The notes under the pieces: generated by a model
The model's input: the letters and a program-made list of their open reading frames with translations, nothing else
Told to the model about the DNA's origin: nothing
The model's database searches: none
From: Sphagnum compactum
Lineage: Eukaryota; Bryophyta; Sphagnopsida; Sphagnales
Assembly (NCBI GenBank): GCA_965153455.1
Contig: OZ234497.1
Location: forward strand, 5,890,001-5,954,000
Length of the DNA stretch: 64,000 nt
Reading direction: 5' to 3'
Program-made: the position numbers and the translations under genes
Shown: in pieces, positions 23,214 to 38,321 of the stretch
Numbering within the stretch: position 1 is the stretch's first letter
How the letters are laid out: each line of letters opens with the position of its first letter

Positions 23214-23910
23214 TTGAACTTCTTACTTGACATTCTTTGGTCGATGTTGCTATTCTTCTTGGTGCTCCTTACTCCTTTTCTTGTTCCTTGCTCCTCTTTG
23301 GTTGATGTTGTTACTTTTCTTGTTGCTCTTTGTTTTTATTTAGTTGACGCTATTACTCCATTTGTTGCTCCTTGCTCCTCCTTGGTTGATGTTGCTATTC
23401 CTCACTCTTCCTTGGTCGACACTATTGCTCCTCTTACTGCTCTTTGTTTGATGTACTCGATGTTGTTGTTCCTCTTGTTGCTCCTTGCTTGTTGTTGCTC
23501 CTCTTGCTGCTCCTTGCTTGATGTTGCTACTCTTCTTGCTACTCCTTGCTCAACGCGTTTGACTTTGCTGCTCCTTTTGTTGGTACTTGTTCTTCCTTTG
23601 TCGATGCTACTATTCTTTTTGTTGCTCTTTGCCTTTCCTTGGTCGACATTGTTGTTCCTTTTGCTATTCTTTGCTTGACACTATTGTTCCTTTTGCCATT
23701 CTTTGCTTGACGCTATTATTTGTCTTGTTGTTCCTTGTTTGACGTGCTTGATGTGTTCAATGATGTTGCTCCTTATTCAACGCACTTAATGTTACTACTC
23801 CTCGTGCTTGCTTAGGTACCTCTTTGCTACATCGTGATGTTGTTCCTTTTGCTACTCCTTGCTCTTTGCCTAATGTTGTTACTTTTGTTCCTCCTGTTTT
23901 AGATTGGTAT
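23214..23910. repeat. Pyrimidine-rich degenerate tandem repeat
   Basis: Made of recurring phrases such as ttgatgttgctactc and cttgttgctccttgctc. It yields a 154-codon plus-strand open frame (23214-23678) of Leu, Val, Phe, Ala and Ser that mimics a membrane protein. The repetitive codons, the lack of an ATG at its start and the same phrases continuing past its stop argue that this is a repeat and not a gene. Confidence 0.75.
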
Positions 23911-24745
23911 TTCCCCCCTTTAGTTTTTTGTAGGTGTGGGAAGAATTGTCCAAATTCAAGTTTTGAGGCTAGACCTAAAAGGTGAAATTCTTTGTTTGTT
24001 GATGAATTTTTTAGTATCCATGCTGTTTTTGAGAATTTTTGGTTGAAAATGTGTTTGTTTGTTGTGTGTAGGAATTATTTGGACATTTGTACATTTAATT
24101 TTACACATTGCATTTCATTTGCACAATTGCATTGTGTATTTTTTTAACACAACTTTTTTAAATTTTTCTTTCAATTGCTCGTAAATGTGTAGGTTAATTT
24201 TCAGATAGATAACATAATCTTATTTTGGTAGATTTAGGTTTTGAAGAGGAGTTAGAAAAATTTGAAGGCTTATTTGAATGAGATGAAATAGTGTACATAT
24301 AAAATGTTGAAAAAGGAATTTCAGAAATTTCAGAATTTTTGTGCAATCTTTAAATTTTTAAATACTAAAAATTTATATTTAAAATAATAAAATTTACAAT
24401 AACTGATATGTGAAAACTAGCTTTGAAAATCGACTGGTATAACATGTGTGAGAACAGGCGCTACAAAACCCAGGTGAAATTATTTTCTACAAATTTTTGA
24501 AACCCTGCTCGGGTCTTTAAAAGATGAAATAAATTTTAGAAAAGGAACCAGGGCTAGTCTTTCAAAACATTCTACTACCGAGACCCAGTGGTTCTAAAAA
24601 AAAACTAAAGAATCGCCCAACACTGGTCCTAACCTACTTAGCCCCTTATGCTAGGTAACACTCTAGCTTAGATAGCCCCTTAATCTATGTGATGATAACT
24701 TAGGTAGATTTCATTGATTAGAATAAAAACTATGAGGATAACTGC
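23911..24745. other. Non-coding; contains a repeat also found inverted near 61 kb
   Basis: The text near 24590-24640 (containing cgcccaacactgg) recurs in reverse complement near 60915-60965. No gene is seen. Confidence 0.4.
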
Positions 24746-24749
24746 TCGA

Positions 24750-25200
24750 GAATGTTCGTCCTTAGGAGAAAGATCCCAACCTGGGTGGACTTTAAGGATA
24801 ATAGAGTTATTCGTAAAGTAAGACAAACACAGCACCAGAACCCTGAGTTGGATCATCCAGGATGAGATTTTTAAAAAAAACCTGCAAAAAAATACATTAG
24901 AATTCAAACGGGGGGAGGGTGAAACTCAGAAAACCATCAATTTTGATGGTAAACTGAGTTTTATCCAGTCTTTCCTTTTTCCTGAGCGCCTCCACTGCTG
25001 CTACATGTATTTTCACTGCTTCTACTTATACAACTACTATAATTAGTCTTGAACTTTGTGCATTAAATGCTGAGTTTCAGCATTTCATACTGAGATTTAA
25101 TAAAATGTCTGTATTTTGCGGATACCACTGAAAGAGGGGATAGGGGGTGAAAGGAGGCCCGAAGAGAGGGGGAAGACAGGGTTACTTCAGGAAAACTCTA
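24750..25200. repeat. Dispersed repeat B, copy 1
   Basis: Matches 33610-33870 and then 34230-34350 in the same orientation. Shared text includes agcaccagaaccctgagtt, ggtgaaactcagaaaa, cttttttcctga-type text and the run of words around tgctgag and catttcat. The second copy is split by about 350 bp of other sequence. Each copy is non-coding. Confidence 0.65.
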
Positions 25201-25479
25201 TTATAAAAAAGAAATGAGTGAGTGCTCTCACAGTGAGAATTACTTTATCGATAACTTTATCAAATGTACGAAACCGTACTCAAGAAGGTACGAGGTGCTG
25301 GTTCACCCTGGCCATAAGTACGTAATGGGCGTTTATTAATTCACTTTACTTCAATGTGTACTAACTTGTAAGTACATAATAAATAGAAGGTTGGTGAAGC
25401 AGTAAGAGTTACCAACAAAATATGACCATCGTGGCTAGTTATGGGACAGGAGCCCTATGGAAAAATGTTTCTTGTTCAC

Positions 25480-28140
25480 CTATTGTTATCCATCCGAAGT
25501 GGTGCCAATGCAATCTTATCATCAAGTGATGACATTAGAACATCCAACCTTTGGAGGTTGCTTTTCCCAAGACTATCTTCAGTTTAGAGGTCCCATTTAT
25601 GTCCATCCTTGAAAGGCTTTACTTTCTCTTCTGTAATAACAAAAAATTTCATGTCAAGCATTTGGAGAATTGGCTTATGAATTTGGAGAGCATCTTATAT
25701 TTGTGAATAAATACTTTGAGAAGAAGAGGCACCTTATGCCAAGAAAAAGGCCCCTTCTAGGCTTAAGTTGCCTCTCACTCCTATGGCCTGGTGGTCTACA
25801 TAACCATTTGGGTTCATCAATAACGGTCACCTCATGCTTTATGAGGCCTATTGAACGGGCCACATTCCTGAAATGCAGAGCTGGACTGGGCCAGTGTTTC
25901 TCTTACTGGCAAATTTTCTCCAAATTTCAGCCTGAAAAATATGATTTCTACCTACACATAGGATTTTTCTTGGGAAAAATGGCCCAAATTAGCCAAATTT
26001 TGAATAAAGTATAGGGTAAAGCCTTAGGATGAGGGCATTCTCAAAATAAAGGGCCTAGGATGAGGCGATAGTCAAGTCCAGCCCTGCATTTAGGGAATGT
26101 TCCCACCCATGAGCTTTACCTATCATAAAGCACGAGGAAAAATTTATCAATGAACCAAACCCATGTAGATCCTGAGGCCTAGGAGTGAGAGAGATATTAT
26201 GCCTACTGCTCAATGGTGGGAGGAAAATAATGCCTACTTATAGGTGTAAGAACCCTCCCACTATTGAGGAGTAGGTATAATATCCCTCCCATTTTCTAGG
26301 AAGGAAATTGATGGATATAAGGTGCCCTCCAAATACACTCCAGATTTTCTCCAAGTGTTTTACAAGAACTCCAAATCGCATCAGTCTTCTGATAACTTCT
26401 AGAAGAATGTAGGCAAAAATAGAGAAGGATTCTTTTTTAATTTCCACCTTCATTTCTATTATGTAACCAAATTTGACTAAATTATTTTCTGGATGATTGC
26501 CACTTTGGCTATAGCACAAAATCCTTAAAACAAACACTGGACTGGGCTACCAATTGTCCTAAAACCTCTTATTTGGGGAATACCACCACCGTGGGGCCTC
26601 ACCTTACAAACAAGAGTTATCTTTTTCCATAAAAAAAACGACTTCAATCACGTGAGTCTTGACTTAAGGCTCAAGAGCAAATTCTGACATATTTTGGACA
26701 TAATACTTTTCAGCTCCAACTTTCCAACAGGCCGCCCATGTGCCTCACACGTCGTAGGGGCCCACTCTCTCTATCTATGCTCTCAGCAACCTCACATGCG
26801 TTTGATATTATATGCAAGTTGAGATAGAAGACTTTTTAGTCTTATCTTGTGGGCGTGCCCTCGTCGTGGGATTGCTTTTCCTTGAGACTACAATAATGAT
26901 ATGAACCTGCCAAACCTTACGTCAATAGACGTGGATCTAAAACGTGGTAAATTCCACGTATGGATGTGAACATGCAGCAGCCACACCAAGTCATCCTAAA
27001 AAAGACATTAAATAAGCCAGGGGTCCTTATTGCTCGTAGTACGAGCCATTTATCGTCACAATGCCAAGTGGAAGTGCAATAATGTATGCAGCTGAGGCAT
27101 CGAGAGATGCTAACCTTGTTCCTATATGACTCGATTGTTTTTATCAGGCATTAACCACCTATCTTCATAGTTTGGTTGTTTTACAACACCAACCTAATAG
27201 CTCTGCCTGGAAGGCATACCTATGGTGTACCTTTTAGAACGTGAGCCTCACAATTACTAGCCAATATATTTTTTACCTATGCTTTCCTTTATGGGTTCTT
27301 TGTTTATGGGTTGATATCATGATCTCTTAGGCGTAGAAGAACAACTGATTCCTTTGTTTTTTTTTTTCCCCTTCTTGCTGCCCATTTGCCATCCAAGATG
27401 TGTCTCAAGGTGTTCGGACACATTTTGGTACTTCCCATTACACACTTTGGGTCCTGTTATGCACATTTTGGACCTGTAATGGAACCCATCCCTCCTCCTC
27501 CTGCTGCATCTCACTCCTGATCCAACGGTTGGTCTCCTAAACACAAAATTGAACAAACTGTATGATTTAGTGGAGGCAAAAATTGAAAATACTTTCACCT
27601 TTCCAAAGTATTTGCATGTTAGTACTTTGATTTCACTAAATACAGGTCCAAAATGTGCATAACAACAGCCAAATTTGTGTAATGGGGCAACCAAAAAAAA
27701 AAGTTTGGGCTAAAGGCAAAAAATGAAAAAAAGAAGCATGCAATATTTTTGTACTACCTACAATAAGGATCTATAGTTTATTTAATGTCTTCCATCATCC
27801 TATGGGTCTCTTTCCATTAGGTTGTTGTGATCACAATTATAAAAAATAGCGATTCAAAATAAAATGGAGCAACGCTTCTTGCTCCAAGGACATGCACTTT
27901 CCATTGAAGACTTGTACCCGGGCTAGAAATATTTAGGTAATTAATGTGAGGAACATTAGGAACATTTTACATGTAGGATATTTTTTAGAGAATTTTAAAA
28001 GAACAACTGCTCCTAAATAAAAGTAGTTGTCACTTTTTAATGATTAATAATTTGATCTAGAGCTTGCATGTGGTCAATGTTTAACTTGTAGAGTTGAAAT
28101 GCTTGTGAGCATAGCTAGATTCTAGATCAAACAAATGCAA
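25480..28140. repeat. Long dispersed repeat C, copy 1
   Basis: Diverged direct copy of 58560-60640. Shared blocks: 25500-25740 with 58600-58810; 25745-26000 with 59420-59590; 26700-27000 with 59960-60310; 27885-28130 with 60370-60620. Landmarks include cttgagactacaa, tggatat/tggatct near a gtgg motif, and gtggtcaatg. Copy 1 has about 870 bp (27000-27870) that copy 2 lacks; copy 2 has about 600 bp (58810-59420) that copy 1 lacks. I see no coding content, so it is either an old segmental duplication or two members of a non-coding element family. Confidence 0.6.
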
Positions 28141-28159
28141 TTAGAAGTTTGGGGTAAAA

Positions 28160-28790
28160 ATTATGATCAAAAGATTTTAATGGAAAAAGGTTATTTGCCA
28201 TGAATCATGACTTTAGTTTTGGACTTGCAATTAAGGTCGAGGTGCAAGAGAAAATGCATGTTGAAATTTTTTCCCAAGACTCAAACACACTCCCAAAAAT
28301 GTGTGAGAGTGTAAAAAAGTGAGTTTCAAGCATCCTAAAAGAGAAGCAATTTGGGAGTTCTAGTTTTAGTATAGTCTCAAAGCTTTGGAACAAAAATGTA
28401 TGTAGTAAACATGATTCAAATTAGGCCCCCAATATATTGGTGGAAAACTTTTTGAAATGTAGATATCAAAAATGACTTGCATTCCCTATTTGGAGTTGTG
28501 AGCTAAGAGTTAAATGATTGTAAGAATCATTGGCCCAAAATCATTGATTCCCAACCACTAAATTTACCTAGGAAATAAAGGTCGAATGGCTTCTAAATTG
28601 GGCATGTAACATGATATTGAAAAGATCTTTTCAAGGGCTATAATGTTTCTTTTAAAAACTTCTCAATTGAAATTAATATGTGAGAAGAATGAACTCACAA
28701 AATTTTGGAACTTAGTAGTTTTGGGACTCCCACTTGTGAGTCCTAAAACTTTTGGCCATTTGGATGGAGATTTAACCGCTAATCACATAA
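28160..28790 (-). repeat. Decayed inverted copy of solo LTR family A
   Basis: The reverse complement carries the same ordered words as the solo LTRs at 10762 and 50308: the near-palindromic gggactcccaagtgggagtcc region (28720-28745), tttagtggttggga (about 28545-28562), the cttttcaa block (about 28615-28640), and a cacactcc block (about 28285-28310). Ends are too eroded to define. Confidence 0.5.
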
Positions 28791-28799
28791 CATTAGCCC

Positions 28800-29985
28800 C
28801 TAGTTGAATTAGCCCCTAGTTTGCCATCAATTAAGCAACTTCTTAGTGGTCATGTTTCAGGATCTCTTGATGTTGGCAATCATATCAACCCAAAGTTTAG
28901 TAAGGTCTTACCATGGAGTTTGTATTGGAACTTGAAACCCATCGGTTTGGTTATTGAAGTTGAGGTTGCAAATGAGAATCTACCTTCCAAGAAAGCACGA
29001 TACAAACATGTTCTTGCAATTTTGCAAGAACAATAAAATATTTCACAAGTTGTGGAGATGCCCAAACCAACAAGAATTCATAAATCTTTTAAGGTGAACT
29101 TATTGTCACAAATTTCATAGCCAATGATGCCAACTATGGCAATTACCACAAGGGAAGCTATGCATCATACATCCTTGCATTCTGATGAAAAAAAAGAGTT
29201 CCAAACCTACTGCAACTTCATCCAAAATATAATGTCCAAACAATGCAACTATTCTTGATGGAAATATTGCAACTAGTGTTGCTAAATCCAAATTGACCAT
29301 GACCTTGTAGTTATTAAAACCATGCAAAGTTCCTTCATTTTGTCTTAAATGTTTTTCATTTTCTTCTTATCATCACTTCATGTGAGTTTCTTTTAATTTG
29401 TGTCTTTTATTGTTGAAAAACTTCATCCCAAATTTTCCATTTTATTTTTTCTTACTTTGATTATCTCAAATTTGAAATGAAATGAAATCAATAATTTAGT
29501 CCTAAACATATTTTTTCATATTGTCCTTATGCCACCTACTCCCACTGCACTAGGCCATAGTAGCTCGTTTTGGTTTTGTGTAAGCTGCCGTGTGACTCCT
29601 GATACAACCTCGTGTTCCTCGCGAAATTCAGACTTTCTCTCGTTTACTTTTCTTCTGCCTACTGCAGACAGCGAAAGGAGAATTCAAAGTGTTCCCATTT
29701 TGCACACCTTTCAAGTTTCTGTCGTGTCCTACATCAATATTTTATAAGATAGTGCGGTTGGCTTGTAGTGCGAAAGATTTTTTGTACACTGACATTCACA
29801 TTTCAGGTCCTTAATCTTGATGTTGTTCAGTTGAACTTGTACAAGGATGTGGTCAAGCATAATAATAAGAAACCGTCTATTCGTGACTTGCATATTAAAT
29901 AGATGGTACTTATTTAATATAATGGGGGTACTTATTCTGTTTCATATTAATTAGTTGGGGTTGCCTCATAAGCCCAACTTTTTTT
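28800..29985. other. Non-coding; a 71-codon frame of unknown nature
   Basis: A plus-strand frame at 28821-29036 has ordinary amino-acid composition (for example GSLDVGNHINPKFSKVLPW) and could be a remnant of a protein, but I do not recognise it. Nothing else stands out. Confidence 0.35.
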
Positions 29986-29989
29986 TGCA

Positions 29990-32665
29990 ATGAGCCAATT
30001 TGATTGGCCCATGTCCAAAAAAAGTTGAAACTATGCAGGCTCCCCAAAATAGAAGATTATGCAAAGATCAAGTGCCTCCCCCTTTGGCCCACCTATATAG
30101 GTGAGAAGGGGAGGACTTTGGGCAAAACATCTGGGATTAAAGCGAGGTGCTATTGAGAACACCCTTGGGGGACATATTGGGAACCTGATGAGAACCCATT
30201 GGGAACTTGAAGGGAACAAAGGAAAAATGAAAAACATCCTCCCCCCCAACCCAAAACTTAAAAGAAAATAGATCAAGGCACTTTGGCTGCATGAAATTTC
30301 TATTTCCAAAACTGTTCATCACCATTTTTGGCCTGGGCTAATACCCACATTATAAACTGGGGGTACTTATTTATATACTGACTCAATTTATATAGTTGTG
30401 GCGACCCCCAATGTTTTTCTTCCCCCCTTGCGTGATAGGCATCTTTGATTGGACAATCACAAAAGAATAGATCAACCTTTGGATAGTCCCAAAATTAGAT
30501 ATGTTGCAAGCTCCTCCTTTGGGCTGCTTATATAGGTTACAAGAGTAAAACTTATTGCAAAGGATATGGGATAAAGTGAGGAGCTATTGGGAACATGTTT
30601 AGGGACACATTGGGAACAGTTGGGAACCCATTGTGAACTTGACAGGAATACAATGGGATCAAGAAAATTCCAACAGCTCCACCCTCCCCCCAAGGGAAAA
30701 AAACCTGGGCACCCTGGGTGCATTCTGGCTCACCTCATCCGCTGAAAGAATTTCTTTTGCCTACCTATATTCTTTTGTCATCTTCTATAAGCAAGAGGGC
30801 AGCTTCAACACATATCCGTTGAATAATTAATTAACTTTCAAGATTCCATGCTGAAAAGTAAAATATTTCAATAGATTTCTATTTTTCCTTTACAAATATA
30901 TTTTCTTGAAAAAAATATTTTTGAAAATTTCAACATATTTACATAATTTAATTAGTAAGTTGTGAAGGTAGTATGGTGTTGAGGCTTGGCCCTCACGGGC
31001 GCATGTTGAGCTGTCTCATTGGCTGGCTGTGTGAAATTTCTATTCATAAATCTGTAGTCTATATTTATGAAAGTTCAACTTTGGCCAAAGCATATGGGAT
31101 AAAAGTGTGGTGCTATTGGAAACATATTGAGAAGAGTTTGGGAACTTGGAGGGAACCCCTTTCAAACTTGATGGGAAAACAGTGGGAACAAATTGTGGAT
31201 AGCAAAACAGATCCCTCTCCCTAAACCCCCATCCCTCCCCCAAAAACCCGAAAGAACTAAACTGAGCTCTCCTGACTGCATTTGAACCTTCTCACTAGTT
31301 GCATGAAAATTATGGTCCTAAAACTGATTGTCACCATTTTGGGCCTGGGCTAATGCCCCTGGCTAACATGGTGCATACATATATATAGTAGTATCTTTAG
31401 CATTCCAGCAATAATATTTTTTTTCAGTAATTTAATTTTTTTTTCAAAACTATCTGCCCATAAGCCAGAAGTTCTGGAAATTATGTTCTACCTAATTTAC
31501 ATGGTCATTTCAGCCAAATTGATTGGCCCATCACCAACTTTTTTGGAACATATGGCACTTCCAATAGAAGCACCTCTTTGGAACCTAGATTGTAAAATAG
31601 AATCAAACTACTGTAGCCTGTGCTGTTGGCCCCAAGTGTGAACACATCGAGGGCTCAACTGAATTTTCCTTTCAAACCCAATTATTGCAATTTGTTTGAA
31701 TTTCCAGCAAGAAAATCCACTCCAAAATAAATCTCTTTCACACCTTAGCTCTGAAAATTGTGAAATAAACTCCATTAAATCTGTCTTGCTGACGGCTTTC
31801 AGACAACACCAAGAACACCCTCAAATTCCAATACAGTTTTGCATTTCAATTTTATTTAATTTTCATTGAAAAAATGGTTCAATAAACAATGGCCTCCACA
31901 CCAGAGTTCAGAACAGTCTGAAACCAAGTGGCTGCACCCCTACTCATGGAGAGCTTTCCTAAAATATCAAGAGTGTGACATGAAACACAATGGGATGAAA
32001 ACTTGCCAAATGTCAATAAAACAAAGCACCCTAAATAAGGGGGAGAGAAAGGTACAAGAGGGAAGAACCCAAGTCCAAGCAAAAAGGAAAAACCATACTT
32101 TTACCAGTCCAACCAGGGTGGATTGCAAGGGGAAGATGAATGAATCAAGTACTCAAAACCCCCCCCTTCTCCCCCCTCTCTAGCCACAGGGAGCATGTCA
32201 GATAAGGAGAAGGGATGAACAGTGGTTTGGGAGATCTCAGCTTGGCCAAACAAAACAAAACAAACTACCTTGCTTCATAGATAGATGCGCTCTCCTAGGC
32301 CCACCTTTCCAGTTTATATACATGAGAGTTGAATTTTCAGCAAACTGTATGGGATAAAACTGAGCTGCTATTTGAATAATATTGTGGAACAACTTAAGAA
32401 CTTGGTGAACCCTATGGGAACACATTGGGAACAAGGGGAAATACAAAAAATCCCCCTCCCTCCTTTCCTCCCTAAACGAAAAAAACTGGACCTCTCATGA
32501 GTACATGCTGAGCCTTCTGATTTGCATGAAACTTTAGTTATTTCCACAAATGTAAGAAATTCATTGCAGAAACGAACCAGTACACAGAGGAGCCAGGGGG
32601 ATAATGAAACTTTATCTTTAAAAACTGTTTGTCACCATTTTCGGCCCGGGCTAATAATGGCTGGG
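29990..32665. repeat. Cluster of four direct copies of repeat D
   Basis: Diverged copies of a 310-440 bp unit at about 29990-30345, 30425-30735, 31000-31365 and 32225-32665, all in the same orientation. Each has tatatagg-type text, then a block like atgggataaa followed by gctattgg, then cattgggaac words, a C-rich run, and (except copy 2) an end block caccatttt-ggcctgggctaat. A start-only fragment may lie at 31495-31560. There is no coding potential. Spacing is irregular, so this is clustered insertion or old local duplication, not a satellite. Confidence 0.7.
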
Positions 32666-32719
32666 GCACGAACTGTGGGACATAGTACATTCTGTCAGCT
32701 TGTAGAATAGCTTAGTTAT

Positions 32720-33600
32720 TGTTTACTAAAATTTGGGAGAGGGCTGGCTGAGTAAATTGGCACCTCCATCAGACCTCTGCAACAAAATTACCTCTATCAT
32801 TACAGGTCAAGTGGCTGGGTTGCAAGTGGAAGGCATTAACTTAGTACTTAATAATTTTAATGTGCGCTCCTACTTGCAACCTGCCATTTGCTTTCACTGA
32901 CAAAAGTGTTGTTGTAAAGATGAAAGTGTGCGCGCTGCTCGGTCTGACTCTCAGACCTTCTTGTAAACAATAAACTGTACTGTAAGGGGCAGCGTTTTTG
33001 GAAACGAGTTTAGAATAGTGGTAAAGTCACAATGATCCATAAAAGATTCAGCCACATTTGTTGACAACTGAATTACAACAAGCGACCAAAATTAAAGAAC
33101 GTTTCTATATTATTACTAATGTACTGCAAGTTGATATAAGTGATCTATCTATGTTATTGGTAACAAATTAATGTAAATGTCTGATGATGAGAGAGGGGAA
33201 AGTGGGAGAAATCTAGTGACAGAGAATGCCAAAAAAAATAATTTCCGAGATTTAAATAAATCACTTTCTTGTGAAATTTCGCCCTTAAAAAACCTCTGAT
33301 CAGGAGAGAGAAATGAGTGGGTGAGCCATGTTGCAGACTCCAGACCACTTTCTTGATTGCCTTTTCAGAAAATCCAACATGAGTTTTGTGCCTGATGAAC
33401 ATAAGAAGTCCTCGAAAAGTATACAGTAGTATTTTTCAGGTTTGACACATGGGTGCCAAATAATTATTTTATTTTTTGGAATCCTCTTCCGTAGTAAAAG
33501 TATGACAATAAATATAGCCAGCTTCCTTGGTAAGTTTTTTGGACTCCGAGCCTCTAACATAATGAGACCTTTCACAAAAAAGTTTACTATTTATTTTTGC
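32720..33600. other. Non-coding, nothing recognised
   Basis: Only short frames with no family resemblance. Confidence 0.45.
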
Positions 33601-33609
33601 AAAAATGGG

Positions 33610-34350
33610 GAGACATAATAGAATTATTCATAAAGAAATGAAAACCCAGCACCAGAACCCTGAGTTTGCTCATAAACATGATGAGATCCCATAAAAAACC
33701 TGCAACAAGTACATTATCATTCAAGGGAGGGTTGAAACTCAGAAAAAACATCAATTGAGTTTCATCTTGTCTTTCTTTTTTCCTGAAAGCCTTCACTTGC
33801 TACATATATTTTCACTGACCCTACATGTACACCTACTATAATTCTCTTGCCCATGCTGAGATTTAATAGGATTTCATTGCAGATAATATTTAGAAATATT
33901 GACATTTCCAATCCAAAAATAATTTAATTACTGCCAAACCTGAAAAAAAATTAGATATTGAGTCATTTCTTCTTTCATTCCTTCTATCTCTACAGAACTT
34001 TGTGAACCTCAACCCTAATGTGCTAAATGCGAAGACTACAACTTCAACCCTATTACCCTACACCTCAAAAACCCATAGACAATAAAATTTAATTGGGTAT
34101 CTCAAAGTTCATAAGAATTTTGTGTTTAGTCTCTAGTTATGTGAAGTTCATCCTTAGATTTGTTGTTTACAGATATCCCTATTAGCACCATAACCAGGTG
34201 GCTACTAGCTACTGCAAATAAATACTCTCGAACCTCATGCATTTAATCCTGAGTTCCAGCATTTTATGCCCATATAATAAATTTTCATTACTTTGCAGAC
34301 AACAGTGTTGAGAGGTTGAAAGAGGAGTTAGGATGAAAGAAGGGCCCAAA
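33610..34350. repeat. Dispersed repeat B, copy 2 (interrupted)
   Basis: Corresponds to 24750-25200. The segment 33870-34230 has no counterpart there and may be an insertion. Confidence 0.6.
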
Positions 34351-34359
34351 GCCGAGGCA

Positions 34360-36300
34360 CTTTATGGATATCTCTATTGGATCAAGTTCGAGTCAAAACG
34401 TTATGTCCAGTATGGCTCTTCCCTATGGCAAAGCCAACAAACAAACAACCCTAGTTGAATAACAGGTTTGACAAAAAATGTATTATTTTTAGACATGCTG
34501 AAATGTTCAAAAAAAAAAATGTTTCCAAGGAAAACAAAAGCATCTTTTAGAGCATTTGAGAATGTTCTATTCGTCAAATGAAATCTTCAAAATTAAATAA
34601 TTATTCAGCAGAGACCTCCCACAAACCTGCAAGCCAACTTGGTACCTTGCTGATGGTGAAAAACCTGCCAAACGTCAATAAAACAAAGGATAAAAGGGGG
34701 GTAAACCGCCTTAATAGCTAGCTGTCAAATCTACATAGTGACACCAACATATATGTAATTCCACATGGTTTTTGAATGGGCTAAAAGGTCAAGACCGAAA
34801 GTGGAATTTGCTATTTCTGTGGTATCTTGGAAAGTATATGATTGAAGATGACTATGATAGTGAAAAGTAACAGAGAAAATTATTTGTAGGGGAAGGCCGG
34901 GTTGTCAGTGCAATACGCTCTCGGACCAAGGCTGGAACCTGATTTTCAACTGCATAAAGCTGATATCAAGATCTTGTGATCTTCGCCACAAAATAAAACA
35001 CGGTTCCTGACCTCTGGGGCCTGGCCCAGCTCGCAGTGTTTGTTTCACTGCTGAATTTTCGTCAAATTTCGACCTGAACAATATGATTTCGACCTTTACA
35101 ACTAAAGACCTAACTTCGCCAGATTTTGAAGATAAGTTCCAGTAGGTAGCCAAGAATATAGAAGGATTCTGTTTTTTTTTCTACTTTGATATCTAGTATT
35201 TAACCAAATTTGGCAAAATTATTCTGTGAATGATCGTCACTTTGGCTACATCACAAAATCCTTAAAAGAAACCCTGGGGCTGGGGCTCCACGAAGCATGA
35301 TGCAAGAGGGATATGTTAATGGTGGGTTCTTCTGTCTGTACAGAGGGCATTATGTTTTGCCTTCCATCCCACCAGTGCAATGACTTACTATACAGCGTGC
35401 AGTTTAATTATTGAAAATACAGATGCCTCCATTAGCACAAAAAAGCTGTGAGGGCTTTACAGACTTAGTGGGATATCCATGAAAGTCCAAATTTTCACTT
35501 TAAAATGGAAATTTTACTTCAGACTTAGGTTAAAGAAGGTGTGCTCAATGGCACGAGTAAGCTAATTGTCATGAACAGACAGAAAATAGTCAGGCAGGAT
35601 ACTAGTTCCAGGGTTTTTTTTTCTTAATGATTCTTTTGTGATATAGCCATACTGGTGATCACCCACCAGAAGATTTAGCGGAATTTGGCAATAGAACAAA
35701 TATTAAGGTAGAAAATTTAAGAATTCATTTATATTTGGCTACCTTTTGGAAGCTGTTGAAGAAATGTGGCCATTTCTTTTTTTTCCTTCAAGAAGACAAA
35801 AGAATCCTATTTTTAAAAAACTTCCATATCTGGAATGTAGCCAAATTTGGCTAAATTATTTTCATGATGATGGTCACTTTGGCTACATCACCACAAAGTC
35901 CTTAAAAAAGATTCAGAGTGACGAGCCTTCTATTTACTGGCGAAATTTCGCCAAAAAGTGAAATAATTTTTATTTATTTTTGAAAATGAAGTGATTTTGG
36001 AGGGTTTCCATTGCCCGAAAGTGAGAAAAAAGAATCGTGAAAAATGGCCAGATCTCTCTATATGTAGCCATGAATATAGAAGCTTGATTAAAGATTTGTA
36101 CTCCACATCAGGTTTATAGCCAGATTTGGCTAAATCTTCCTAGGGATGATCCTCATTTCTCCTACATCTTTTTATGGATGATCATCCTGTTAGGCTACAC
36201 CGAGAAATTCCTAGAAAAAACATGGAGGATGACGTGCTTACTCCAACAGCATTTATGACTGTTGTCTTCCAAGCTTGGCTTCTTAAAGACAAGTTCCCAC
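34360..36300. repeat. Non-coding with several copies of repeat E
   Basis: A short unit containing agccaaatttggc and then tggctacatcac or cacaaaatccttaaa recurs near 35195-35265, 35830-35915 and 36110-36215, and again near 26450-26530 and 49495-49560. It contains no open frame of note. The last copy ends about 150 bp upstream of the peroxidase start codon. Confidence 0.5.
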
Positions 36301-36366
36301 TCAATTTGCACTAGCGAGCTTGCTCCCTTTTGAGCGTCCTAGAGTACCGAAACGAGGAGAAGAGTG

Positions 36367-38057
<1,691 letters not shown>

Positions 38058-38321
38058 TAATGCAGCGTGCGATCTGCACTGACTGATCATCTTTTAAAAG
38101 GGTTCAACATGCTCTGAACACTTGGCCAGAGTGACTGCTACAGCTTCTGTGCAGATCCAGTTTAGTGCCATTTCAATATCACATGTAAACTTTTTTTGCA
38201 GCAGTACATTTTCCCCAGTCCTGCAAGAGTCTGCGTCGGAGACATTCACTCTTTTTGTATGTGATTGAAGTGGAACAGAAGGTAGCTAGCTGATCGAGTG
38301 TGTTTGAAAACTTACAACTAA

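Noticed and set aside
23214-23678. A 154-codon hydrophobic frame that could be a membrane protein
   Set aside because: It is built from a degenerate repeat that continues past the stop, has no ATG at its start and uses a handful of codons.
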